Source: Rhodocollybia butyracea | Lineage: Eukaryota; Basidiomycota; Agaricomycetes; Agaricales; Omphalotaceae | Direction: 5' to 3' | Assembly (NCBI GenBank): GCA_015501585.1 | Contig: JADNRY010000127.1 | Coordinates: 110,883-174,882 of the forward strand | Length of the DNA: 64,000 nt | In this document: positions 37,692 to 48,804 of the stretch, piece after piece | Layout: each line of letters begins with the position of its first letter | How positions within the stretch are numbered: position 1 is the first letter of the stretch | Notes under the pieces: generated by a model | Databases searched by the model: none | The model's input: only the letters and a program-made list of their open reading frames with translations | Told to the model about the DNA's origin: nothing | Made by a program: the position numbers and the translations under genes

Positions 37692-39417
37692 TCAACTAAG
37701 TACGATAACCGGTCGAGGCGGTCTCTGCCCCTGGGACTGGCTTATCCTTGCATCTTCCTCCCATTCGTCTTCTTCTCTCAGCCCATACAAAGGCAGCTGC
37801 TCATCATGGCTCTCTGGGTATGCACGCGGAGTCTCGACATCAAAAAGATTCGCGGAAGACGTTCTCCTATGGTGGCTGAAAGTCGAACGTGCGGCTGCAG
37901 TATTCCGTCCATCCCATCTATCTAGAGATGTCCGATCTAAACTCGGTCTAGGGAGGAAGAATCCATTTTCGCCTGGGACGGATGAGCGGAGGGGTTGATT
38001 AGCTAGGTCATCGAGGTTGACATCGCCGTCGTTTGCTCTCCTGGAAAGGTCGAGGATGTGGACCCCGAGGAAGGTAACGGTAAAACCACAGAGTAGAGAC
38101 ACAGCACCAGTGGCGTCGTCCGTGTTGAATCCTTGGAAGAGAATGAGGGAAGCGACGATGGTGGCCGTTGTAAAGCCGACATAATACATAGGATTTACGC
38201 TACACTGGACTTTAGAACTGTTCTCGAAAAGGGAAAAGATGCTCACATGTTGACGGAGAACGTATCCAGGGCTTTGTTGTAGTAATTCAGCTGAACGACA
38301 GCACTTAAGACGAGGACAAAACCAAATACGTATGTGCTGAGTTGAGTAAATTGATTGTTTCCTCCAAGAGTGAGCTTGACGGCGATACCAAAAGCTTTGA
38401 TCGACATGATTGACACAGATCCGACGAGAGAGCATATTGATATGTAAACCCAAGGCTGAGTGCGGCCGTAGTAAGGCACAATGAAAGCAATAGTGACCAC
38501 AGAAAAGATGAGAACCGCCGCTACGTAGAGCAGAAAGGCTACGCCAGAAACAAAATGAGAATAATGGGGGATAGTCAAATGAATACACCGGCGCACCAGG
38601 AGCTTCTGCAAACACCAGAATTTCATCGACAGTGTCCACGACTTTATCCTCTGGGGCATTGAGGACTATCATAAGAGAACCTATCAACGACAATGCGCAA
38701 CCAACTCGTCCGAGATGTCCGAGAACCTCTCCGAGCATGAACGATGCCGCTACAGCGCTAGTAACGATGGATGACTGAGCTCTAAGCCGATAGTATGAGT
38801 GAAAAGGCTCACCCAACGAGCACGCTGAGAGCGCCCAGCGGAGTGACAAGAATTGGAGGCGCAAACCTGTATAGGATTTCGTCAATATGCAATGAGTGTA
38901 TCAGAGCGATATTTACGTATAAGCGACAAAATTTGCGACTAGAGCAGGATTAATGGATTTCGGAATAGAAGTAGAATGGATGTTTAATCACTTTCGCCCA
39001 ATATTTCTGGAAATGTGAAAGTGAGAACGGACACGAAAAGATGAGAATGAAGCGACATACGTGTAGAGATCCCTAGCCACTAAAAATACCCAGAATTAAC
39101 GCCATCGTTCAGCAAAACTGTGCTTTATTGGGTCAGAGAACACTGACCCATATTGAATTCTTCAGATATGCATGGTTGTCAGAAGCAGACGTGCCTTCAG
39201 CGGCAGCAGCATTTAGACCCTGATGTACTGGTCAGCAAGGCACGAAAGTTTCAAAGTTTCAAGAAGCAAGTACTTGCCTTTTTCGTGATAATGGAACTCA
39301 TCCTGTTCGTTCAAGTTATAGGTATATAGATGTTCTATCTGAAGAAGAGAGTTTTTACCCAATGGCAACCGAGCTCGAGATGGCCAGTGTTAAGCCTATG
39401 TATTTATCCTCGGCCAT
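37692..39417 (-). CDS. NIPA-type magnesium transporter
   Basis: Multi-helix membrane transporter of the NIPA family (Mg2+ uptake, drug/metabolite-transporter fold). ATG at 39417 gives MAEDKYIGLTLAISSSVAIG, then IITKKGLNAAAAEG, SDNHAYLKN, GEIANFVAYTFAPPILVTPL, FMLGEVLGHLGRVGCALSLI, RTQPWVYISICSLVGSVSIM, NNQFTQLSTYVFG, NYYNKALDTFSVN, VNPMYYVGFTTATIVASLIL and CGFTVTFLGVHIL, all family hallmarks. The C-terminus (about 130 residues, Ser/Arg/Glu-rich, ending RPVIVLS) is hydrophilic and fungal-specific. There are about ten exons; the intron after ITKK starts with GC (AAAAAG|GCAAGT), the only reading that keeps KKGLNAAAA in frame. Small exons encode the WLGIST and ILGE segments. The last long exon (about 38200-37692) is convergent with P450 copy 2. 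Confidence 0.9.
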
Positions 39418-39587
39418 GGGTGAGATTTAGCAAGGGAGAATAATGGTGGGTTCGGTGAAGGTTACGCTCGTGCTGGCGCACTAAGGATCGGGCCGGGAAT
39501 AATTAAGCGCCTGAATCTCATCAGTTCCTTCCTCCAAGTATTTTCTCTACGTATCGTCACTCCCTTACCCATTTATTATGTGGAACA

Positions 39588-39969
39588 TTGACGCCCAGTG
39601 TATTTCGTGCCTCACCAGGTAAATGCAGCCTATCTCAGGGCCAACTTGCAGGAAATCTTACCTGCCGTCGTTGCAACTCGCCATTCGAGACACCAGAACA
39701 TGTTCTACTCCAATGTATAGGCACCCCAGCACTGACAGCCCTACGGAATACCTTTCGACAACGTTACTCGTCCTCTGACCCTTTCATGCATCCAAACCAC
39801 AGCCTCAGCGATGGCGACGCATTGCGACTGCTGAAACGCTACATCTTCTCATGGAACCGGCGATGTCCTCCCCATCGCAAAATTCATTCATGAAGCTATA
39901 CAGCTATGGTCGGAATCTGTGTGTGATAGACATATTCATTATGGCTCAGACGATGACGAGGAACTTTGA
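39588..39969 (+). pseudogene. C-terminal remnant of a LINE-type reverse transcriptase
   Basis: The frame 39588-39893 contains a zinc-knuckle-like motif LTCRRCNSPFETPEHVLLQC (Cx2C...HxxxxC), which in basidiomycetes marks the C-terminal tail of non-LTR retrotransposon reverse transcriptases. After a shift of frame near 39862 the tail continues (FIHEAIQLWSESV...DDDEEL) to TGA at 39969. No RT or endonuclease domain lies upstream, so this is a 5'-truncated, frame-shifted copy, as is usual for LINEs. It sits immediately upstream of the duplicated GTPase block. Confidence 0.65.
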
Positions 39970-40779
39970 TTGTTATGAATACTTGCCCTATTGTAATGTA
40001 TTATTTATGTAGCCAGCTAGTTTGGTACTTTTGTACCAGGCCTTGCTTCCATCCTCACGCTTGCCTGGCAGTCTACCTTCTCTTCGGGAGTCGAGCTCGC
40101 TGATTGTGCTGACGTGGGGACCGGTTGTTTCCTCTATGGGACCACTTTCGGCTTTGTACCGATTGGGCCGAGTAATCCATAACCATAACCATACTAGTAA
40201 GCCCTGATGCAGAGAGCTGATTATTACTTTGGCAGAGTGTTTCAAGGAAAGTTTGATCGTCAGTCAACTAAGTGTCAACCGGAAACTACTAGTACTGGCT
40301 TGAGCGAAGTACCTTGCAGATGGCAACTTGACTGTTCGATTCGCAATTGATCGAGTACCTTATATCTGGTGTCGGAAGCTTCAAGCTTTAAGTTCATATA
40401 TACTATAATATAGCGCTTTTCTTTCGTCAGTGGTTATGGGACCTGGACGTTAGACAGCTATTACTAGAAAAGCTATCTCTGTGATTTGCTCAACCTGATT
40501 GTTTCTTGCTGTTCTTGTAGCGACGATTGACAAATGTCTGTACCTGTACGAATCTAGAAATCCAAGCAGAAATCTATACTTGGCCCTTTATTTATATGCC
40601 GGGTGCCGCTGTGAGTCGACAGCTTTATTTGGGTAGCTTATTAATGGCAAACAGCTCTTTCTCTCCGACCTTTCGGATTGCTTGCCTCCCCTGGTATTTC
40701 CCCGCCCTCACTATCAAGTACGAACACCGCCCTTTGCGAGTGGAACGGCTCAATTATTCCACAAGGGCTAGCTTCATCT

Positions 40780-41951
40780 ATGGAAGAGATTCCCGAGTCG
40801 TAAATCTTGCGCCTTTTCATAGCACATGTTGAGCTATAACTAAGAATTGGGTTTCACAGGCTTCGTATCCTTGTTATTGGCAAAGTTAGTTCGCTGAATC
40901 TTAGGATATATTGGCCTCTAATTGGGATCTACACTCAGTCTGGAGCAGGAAAATCTTCTCTGATCAACGCCACCTTCGATATCGATACCGCGGTATGTAT
41001 ACTAAGTAGTACTTCGGTGTTGTGTGTATCTGGGCTAATCGATAGTTCCAGAACGTGGCACATGAGATATCCGGGGTATCTGACATAAATACAGAGATCA
41101 CATCCGAACATCGGAATACCAAGTTCATCATGCATGATTCTCAAGGATTCGCAGTTGGAGAAACTCAGAATTACGCAAAGGTCCAAAAATTCATTGCGGA
41201 CAGGGCCAAAAAATCCGAAATGAATGCTCAACTCCATGCCATCTGGTAAGTTTGGCAATGCTTCCGCATATAGTGCCTAATTAATGAGAATGCAGGTTCT
41301 GTATGGAAATCCCGACTGAAAACGGTGCCCTTGTCGAAAGGGTAGATGAAAATTTTCTTCGGCTTGATCTTCAAAACGGTACGGTCTTGCTATGAGTCCG
41401 AAAACATCTGAGTACTCATAAAGTCTTACCACAGTTCCGGTTTTAGTCGTTTTCACCAAGTACGACCTTCTTGTTCGCAAGTTTGAGAAGGAGGCGGACG
41501 ATAGTATTGGCGACGAAGAACGGGAAACTATGGCCAAACATCAAGCCAACGAGTTTTACAATGAAACTTGTGTTCTTCCCCTGAAAAGTATCATACACAA
41601 TAAACTAGTTCCTGTCAGAGTTTCTACTAGTAAGTTGACTTCCTGAATTCGAGTGACAGGAGCTTACCTTGTGTCGTAACAGAAAAGCCCAAATACGCCG
41701 ATACTCTCGTTAAGCTCGTAGATGAGACCTGGAATTGCCTAAGTTTGGTGGATATGTCCGCATCTGCGGAACGTGCCAACGTGGATGCAAATGAGTACGT
41801 GGAGCTTTCATTCGGTGACAAAAAAAAGACTCATCTCCTGTTTAGAGAGAGCCGCTCAAGCCAAACTCCCCGAAAAATTTCCCGTCTCGAAAAAATTAAG
41901 GCTGAGGTAATGAAGAAGATTGGCATCAAATCCAAGTCTTCACATACTTGA
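40780..41951 (+). CDS. Small GTPase-like (G-domain) protein, copy 1, shortened C-terminus
   Basis: Member of an agaricomycete-expanded GTPase family of unknown role. The first exon (40780-40799) encodes MEEIPES; exons follow at 40860-40884, 40939-40992, 41052-41245 and further. Motifs: P-loop VIGKSGAGKSSLIN (G1), SDINTEI, G3 DSQGF (a DxxG form), G4 FTKYD. The product is about 277 aa, ending in a basic segment (KAEVMKKIGIKSKSSHT) at TGA 41951. The paralogue keeps reading past this point, so copy 1 has lost its C-terminal half by a stop created through a local deletion; the remains lie at 42388-42846. The G domain itself is intact, so a truncated GTPase could still be made. The P-loop exons and the acceptor/donor sites are preserved. 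Confidence 0.75.
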
Positions 41952-42387
41952 AACATTATCCAGCCTCTTGTGGAACATGAAGGACACGCGAATACCCAAG
42001 CGGACAGGTCTGGGGATGCGCAAGGCTGGGTAGCTGCAAGTTTGAGAAACAAGGATAGATGATAGATCCCGCTTGCTTCTGGCGACCAATGCTAAGATTT
42101 TCGAATCCAATGTGAGTACCATGGTTTCCATCTTCCCAGTGATCCACAAATGTATACTGCATTTCCCCATCTTCCCAGGGCCCAAGCGAACTCCAGCCTT
42201 TGCGATTTTCTCACCCAACTAGTTAGGCATTGATATATACCTTGCCATCTCAGTATGTTACAAATTATCTTCTCTGATTCTTTCGGAGATGATAATTGCG
42301 TTTTTTGTTTGAGCTAACAAATTTTTCAACAAGGCCTCCATTGTGATCTCATCATTCATTCGATGACACTGGCGTGGCTGGAGACTT

Positions 42388-42846
42388 ACCATGATGATAG
42401 TCTTCTCCGAGATACTAGAAAGTATGGGCTTGGTGGGCCAATACCGACAATGTTTTCTATGTATGAGCCCACACTGCCAGATCGACCGTCAGGCTTCATT
42501 CAAGTTGGGTCCTAAAAGCAAAGAACAGTTGCACTTCGCAGTAATTATAAGGGCCTCTGAAACCCTGTCAAGACTTGGAGTACCTATTTCAACGAGGGAT
42601 TGAGTGCTTCTCCTCATTCTTAATCCTGTGAAACTCAAAATTGTGCCTGGCACTGGGCAGTGGAAGAGAATCAACCGAAGTTTAGTACCAAGCCTGGCAA
42701 CAACTCAAGAGGACTTGCAGGACTTGCAACTTAGTTTTGCCATAGGTGAAAACAGCGTGGATCATATCGGGTGGTGGCACAGATGGCCAGCCTATAGGGT
42801 ATTTCGTCTTCGTGGGGGTGCAGATAATGAATTTCAACAACTATGA
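42388..42846 (+). pseudogene. Decayed C-terminal half of GTPase copy 1
   Basis: Matches 46081-46540 of copy 2. The stretch FSEILESMGLVGQYRQC is the same wrong-frame translation in both; the correct frame in copy 2 reads YDDSLLRDIRKYGLGGP. Near 42807 the segment VFRLRGGAD is still readable. Several indels and stops break the frame between, and the segment encoding the sequence around position 46150-46260 of copy 2 is partly deleted. It is no longer joined to the upstream G domain. Confidence 0.65.
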
Positions 42847-42850
42847 AACA

Positions 42851-44127
42851 AAATAAATCCCAAGGTGGAGGAGTTGGGGAAGCTAAAATTTTAGGTAAAA
42901 ATTTTAAGCTTTCTTCGATTGATGTATAAGGCAGTAGCGAACTTGTCTCTTCAATAACCTTCCAAGAGCCATTTTCTGGCCATCTTTGGTATCAAAGAAA
43001 ATTTAGAAAAGGAGAAAGGTCAACACAATCCCATTCAAATTCCATTGTACCTGCCATCAGATGTCAACGCTATCGCGTATACGATACGGCGACCACATGA
43101 CTCTCACGTTACCTACACTAAATACTTATGACACGTTACCTACACTAAATACGTAAGGTCACAGGATTATCTTTCTTTTTATCTCTTACCACCATCATCC
43201 TCATCGTACGATATCAAGGTATCACGAATATACAAGGTCCCCTTTAACTGTTGTCCGTAAGTGTTTCGTCCTAGGTAGAGGACGTTTCCAGCAGAGCTCA
43301 AATAAGTATACCTATTAAGTTTCTATGAATTGTTGGGCCCCTGATGCCGAGAAAAAGTCAGCGCTCAAGTGGCAGAAATCAACTGCCATTGTCTTCCATG
43401 GTCCTTGCCCCACTCCCCTGAATTAACACTCTATTGGACGGATATGACCTTTTTGAGGGAATGACTTCGAATGCAATCTGTGTCCTCCCGGGAAACTCCG
43501 CAGGAAACGGATACCTTTTTCTATGTGCGGGGAGCAAGCAAATCTCGTCCGCGACTATGTTAACTGCATATATCACAATAAACCCTATAGAACATCCCTG
43601 GGACAATGCTGTTGGGTGGGCAAAAAACCGCAAATTCATATGACTTACCACGACATCAGGCTGGCGCCCCTTTGCCTGTTCATAGATTTTCTGCGAATGT
43701 TGATGATCTGTCCACCCTTGGACCTCCAAAACTAGAGACATAACAGGCAGATCGTTGTACAGAGATATAAGTACATGACACCATTAGTGAGACGTGATAT
43801 TGAAGTCGGTAGATGGTCAGTGGCCAGGATACCCACTTTCCAGCGTCAGCAGGACCGGATTTTGAACCACAAGACATGGCTCAAATGAAATCTGTGCATG
43901 TAGAGACCTCCTCCCCTTCTGTATGCGTAATAAGCTGTCTGGATTAATCTGTCTTGATTGATTTTATACCAATTCTAGCTCACCCTGCCACAGCAGAGCT
44001 CGCTGCGTGCACCCGCGGCACACATAGTGTGTCTTGCGCAGGCCCCTGTTCCTCAACGGGACCGTCCCGGTTCTTCCTTACTTGGATGCCTTGGCGGAGG
44101 AGTTGAACAGTACCCGAACCAGCCCCT
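42851..44127. other. Spacer between the duplicated GTPase blocks
   Basis: No gene recognised. A minus-strand frame of 120 codons (43379-43741) overlaps two plus-strand frames, none with a known motif. ACGTTACCTACACTAAATAC is repeated near 43106 and 43134. Confidence 0.4.
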
Positions 44128-46520
44128 GATGCAGAGAAATCACTACTTTGGCAGAGCGTTTGATTATCAGTCAACTAAGTGTCAACAGGAAACTAGTGGC
44201 TTGGGTGGACGATTGGTAAGCGTCTGTGCGAACCAAATCCTCTTTGTATACATGACAAGGACCATTTAATGACAAACACTTCTGCTCGCTTTCTCCCTCT
44301 GATCTTTCGATGTTTACTTCCCTTGGTATTTCCTCGCCCCCATCACCCTCAAGTAGAAGCACCCTTCGCCAGCAGAACAGTTCAATTATTGCACAAGAGC
44401 TAGCTTCATCTACGAAAGAGATTCTCAAGTGGTAAACCTTGCGCCTTTTCGTAGCACATGATGAGCTATAACTGAGAATTGGGTTTCACAGGTTCCGTAT
44501 CCTTGTTATTGGCAAAGTTAGTTCGCTGGATCCTACTATAGGGTGTATATTGGCCAGCCTCTAATAGAATCTACACTTAGTCTGGAGCAGGAAAATCTGC
44601 TCTGATCAACGCCGCCTTCGATATTGATACCGCAGTATGTATACTACTTTTGGCGAAGTTGGGGGTATCTGGGTTAATTGACTGCAGAATGTGTCACACG
44701 AGACATCTGGGGTATCTGACATAAATACAGAGATCACATCTTCACATCGGAATACCAGGTTCATTATGCATGATTCTCAAGGATTCGCAGTTGGAGAAAC
44801 TCAGAATTACGCAAAGGTCCAGAAATTCATTACTGACAGGGCCAAAGAACCCGAAATGAAAGACCGACTCCATGCCATCTGGCAAGTTTGGCACTGGTGC
44901 TTCCAGATATAATTCCTATTGATCAATGAGAATGCAGGTTCTGCTTGGAAATCCCGACCGAAAACGGTGCCCTCGTTGAAAGGGTAGATGAGAATTTTCT
45001 CCAGCTTGATCTTCAAAGCGGTATGGTCTTGCTATGAGTCAAATATCTGAGTACTCATGAAGTCTCATCACAGTTCCGATTGTAGTCATTTTCACCAAGT
45101 ATGACCTTCTTGTTCGCAAGTTTGAGAGGGAGGCGGACGATAGTATTGGTGACGAAGAACGGGAAACTATGGCCAGTCAGCAAGCCAACGAGTTTTACAA
45201 TGAAACTTGCGTTCTCCCCCTCGAAAATATCACTCCGATGAATAGACTAGTTCCTGTCAAAGTTTCTACTAGTAGGTTGACTTTTTTAATTCGAGTAACA
45301 AGAGCTTAAGTACCTTGTGTCATAACAGAAAAACCTAAATACACCAATACCCTCGTTAAGCTCGTAGAGGAAACCCAAAATTGCTTAAATGATAGTTTGG
45401 CGAATATGTTGACATTTGCGCAACGTGTCAATGAGTACGTGAAGCTTTCATTTGGTAACAAAAAGACTCATCTACTGTTTGGAATGGGCATGGGAAGTGG
45501 GTCAAGCCAAAAACCCCGGGTCCGGAAAGATCTCCGTCTCAAAAAGCTTACTGAAGTATTGAAGAAGTTTGGCATCAAGTCCATGTCTAAACTTCCTGCT
45601 ACTAGTAGTGCAGGACACACAGACATTGGTGAGCCTCTTTTGGAGTACAAAGGACACGTAAATGCCCAAGAGGGTGGCAGGCGCAGGTCTGGGAATGCAC
45701 ACCATGCAACTGCAAGTTTGGGAAACAAGGATCGTGTCCGCTTTCTTCCGGAGCCCAATGCTAATGTTTTGGAATCCAATGTGAGCACCACGGTCTCCAT
45801 GCCTCCTCCTAGCATCATTCTCATGATCCCTTTCTGAGTATATTGCATCTCCCCATCATCACGAACCGATCTCAACTTTTGTAATTTTTTCACCCAACCT
45901 TATAAGCCCCGATACTTTGCCATCTCAGTATGTTGTATATTCTGTTATTTAATTCTTTCGGAGATGATAATTGCATTTTTTGTTTTGTTTAGACAGTCAA
46001 CTTCTTCAACAGGCCCTAATTATAATCTTGTCATTTCCACTCATTCACCTGATGACACTGTACAGTGGCTGGAGACACACTATGATGATAGTCTTCTCCG
46101 AGATATTAGAAAGTATGGGCTTGGTGGGCCAATACCGGCAATGTTGTCTATGGATGAGCCTGCGCTGGTTATATTTGGATCAATCCTTGATCACTGGGTC
46201 TTAGAAGCCGCAAAAGTACTCTCAGAAGAGTCGCACTTTGCAGTAATCATAAGAGCCCCTGAAGATGATCCTGGCAAGACTTGGAGTATTTTAACTGAGG
46301 AACTGAGTGCTTCTCCTCATTCTGAATCCCGGGAAACTAAAATTGTGTCTGGAAGAGACTCAACTGAAATTCACCAAGGCAGCAACTCAAGTGAGGACTC
46401 GCAAGGTTTCGCCATAGGTGAAGACAGTGTGTATCACAGTGACATATCAGGTGACAGCACAGATGGCCAGGATAGAGTCTTTCGTCTTCGTGGGGGTGCA
46501 GATAGTGAATTTGAACCATG
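44128..46520. repeat. Direct segmental duplication, unit 2
   Basis: Counterpart of 40203-42850 in the same orientation. Homology begins at CCCTGATGCAGAGA and continues to the VFRLRGGA coding stretch near 46480. In this unit the reading frame is largely preserved. Confidence 0.85.
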
Positions 46521-47899
46521 GAATAGACCCGAACACAAAATAAATGCTAACTTCAATGTGGAGGAGTCTGGGAAGCTAAAATGCCAGGTAAAAATTCTTT
46601 CAACAATCAAGGTAAATCACAGCGGTCGCTTTTCCCTTATGGACTTGGCTTACTTCTTCTTTATAGTTTATAATACAGTCAGCATATACAGACCAATCCA
46701 AAAATATCTCCCAACCTCAGGTCATTTCGAATACAAATTTTCAGGTTATCACAAGCAATGAAAACAGAAATGTGTGGCCTGACCGGTCATATAGCAGAAA
46801 TATCTTCGTTGCCAATAGGCGTATCAGAAACTGCAAGCCGTGGGTTTTATGATCTAGAATACTTAAATTGAGCATACTGACACGTTCAGATCTAGAAAAC
46901 CACACAAGGATTACTCTGCTCCCAACCAGATAATAAAAACTACAAAAACTACCACAATGGGGTAACCGGAGCCCTTGCAGGTGCTGGAGGTCCATCTGGA
47001 GGTGCAACAGTTACAGGAAGCTATGCTAAAGCAAGCGCAGTTGAGCAGCAGGATGACCGAGTAAGGCCTTTCCAAACACTCCACCCATCATTCCAAGTTG
47101 ACTGTTATTCAGATCACCCCACCTTGGATTGTTGATTACCAGTCGGCCTTCTGGGACGATCATTCAGACCCAGAGGAGTCCTACTGGGCACATGATATTT
47201 CATATACTAATACCCTGAGTCACAACAAGTACAACTCGCTAGAAGTTGAATTTGGACTCGAGCTTCAAGTCGAGGTAGGGCTGGCATCCTGTGCTCCCTT
47301 TCTGGAAACTAATGTTACAGCCTAGCCCTGTGATAGAGAAACTCTCGAGGTCGGTTTTGTAGCTCAAAACCAAACCATGATGTGGCTGCGTCATGCATCT
47401 CTGAAATCGCAAGGCTATGGGATAATTGTTCACACTTCTGTATGTGCAGTGCTTATGAAACCTGAGAGAGACTGAACCACCTATTTAAGTATCACATTCC
47501 CGACGTCAAAGCTACAACTGGCCTCAATATTGACAAAAACCAACGATTCAAGCTTGCAGATAATGAATTGACAAGTATGTTTTGTTTTCCATTGCTATCT
47601 GAGTCATGTGCATACTTACTGGATTAGCAATTACACTCAACACCCAATCTCATGCCCCAGCTCAATACCCAGCCCCGCTGTTATCAATCCAGCCTGCGCC
47701 TGCCAAAAGAAACTGGATAAATTGGATCCGTAAAAACTTGACCACGAGATCTGCAGCTCAGGCAGAACAGTATTATAAAATCTCGCGTTTGCCAAGGTCG
47801 GATGACTTCAAAGCAGAGCCCTCATTTGCCAGCTATTTCTACCACTGGAGAGGCATCAAGCGGAATGCAATAGCCTCAAAGCCAATATTAAGTTATTAA
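44310..47899 (+). CDS. GTPase / RLRGG multidomain protein, copy 2
   Basis: Long paralogue of the GTPase at 40780. The codon matching the copy 1 start is ACG (44412-44414), but an in-frame ATG at 44310 is open through it and adds 34 residues. The G domain has P-loop VIGKSGAGKSALIN, DSQGF and FTKYD. A basic linker follows (about 45480-45780), then, after a probable intron starting at 45781, an exon with YNLVISTHSPDDTVQWLE and DEPALVIFGSILDHWVLE, an acidic stretch, VFRLRGGAD (about 46471-46500), and further exons with NVWPDRSYSR, GALAGAGGPSGGATVTGSY, EQQDDR, ITPPWIVDYQSAFWDD, VGFVAQNQTMMWLRHA and a final exon to TAA 47899. These C-terminal pieces recur in agaricomycete proteins of this family (recognised by eye). 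Exact joins after 45781 are not settled; two genes are possible. Confidence 0.6.
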
Positions 47900-48539
47900 A
47901 GATAGAGATGCTCTGAGGTTTTCGCTAGGTGTGTCTTATACCCTCCCCATGGGTCTTCAATATTCTGACTTGTATTTTCTAGTATAACTGTCTTCTTGTA
48001 ATCCAGGATATTATTCCGAGTCTATGATTGTGCGTCTCTATTTCGTTAAAAGAGCTCGGAGTTTCGGTACGTCTCATTTTTTTCCCCCATTGAATGAGTT
48101 TTTAATTTGTTTTTTCAGGTCTTCGTTCAGGTCTTTGAGGTCTTTGAAGCGCTCAGGCGTTTTTTTTTTCGCCTTCGAATGGACATCGGCATAGCTACAC
48201 CCAAGCAACGATGAGGCTAAGGGGTTTGGTGCGTCTCATTTTTTTTGCCTTCAAACGAGTTCTTAATTTCGTTTTTTCAAGGATTTGGGGCACTCGGAAG
48301 GCATTGGCATAGCTGCACCCAGCAGTAACGAGGCTATCATCATATGATGCCTTTTGTTCGCTCTGTTAATCTATCTACAGGGACTGTCATGGGATTTTAG
48401 ACTGTCCAGCACGGTTGCTTCCTTTGATAGCGTGTATCTTAGTACCTCAGTATGTACAGTAGTAGTTCGCTGTAGTGTACCCAAGCAATAACAATCATTT
48501 TTCACCGTTTTTTCACTGTCCCTAATGTATAATGAGCAA
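47900..48539. other. Intergenic, T-rich, with a short direct repeat
   Basis: GGTGCGTCTCATTTTTTTT-type blocks followed by GAGTTTTTAATT/GAGTTCTTAATT occur near 48067 and 48229, and CATCGGCATAGCTACACCC / CATTGGCATAGCTGCACCC near 48184 and 48303, so about 120-160 bp is duplicated. No gene. Confidence 0.5.
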
Positions 48540-48702
48540 TAATTGAGGTAAAAATTGGCTGTATAATGCGGTATGAGTGGGTATAATGCTGTATCATGAC
48601 TGGCATAATCAGTATAAACGGTGGTATAATCAGACGTGAACCGGTTGCATAAATGCGCATAATGAGCTATATTGAGGCATTTCCATTATGCACTCGGGGG
48701 TC
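48540..48702. repeat. Cluster of ATAAT-type motifs (possible subterminal repeats)
   Basis: Words such as TGTATAATG, GGTATAATG, GGCATAATC, GGTATAATC and GCGCATAATG recur every 15-40 bases. Clusters of short motifs just beside an inverted repeat are typical of transposase-binding subterminal regions in DNA transposons; here they lie on the outer side of the 102-bp inverted repeat. Confidence 0.5.
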
Positions 48703-48804
48703 TATACATACCCGTACATACCTCCCGAAATTTGTATAATAAGGCGTGATCCGCATGTATACATGCCAATCATGCCCGATCACGATTGTGGAGAAATGCT
48801 GATG
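48703..48804 (+). repeat. Left copy of a 102-bp inverted repeat
   Basis: Runs from TATACATACCCG to GAGAAATGCTGATG. Its reverse complement is at 63899-64000, of equal length, with about nine mismatches by hand count. Homology stops at the same base on the inner side of both copies and continues outward to an unknown point (the right copy hits the window edge). This is what terminal inverted repeats of a large DNA element look like. Confidence 0.8.

Larger units (their letters stand above)
40203..42850. repeat. Direct segmental duplication, unit 1
   Basis: Starts at CCCTGATGCAGAGAG and matches the unit starting at 44128 (CCCCTGATGCAGAGAA) through the promoter, all exons and introns of the GTPase gene, and on to the VFRLRGGA coding stretch near 42805. 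The offset is about 3.63 kb (start codons region 40780 versus 44412). Identity is high in exons and moderate in introns by eye. Confidence 0.85.
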
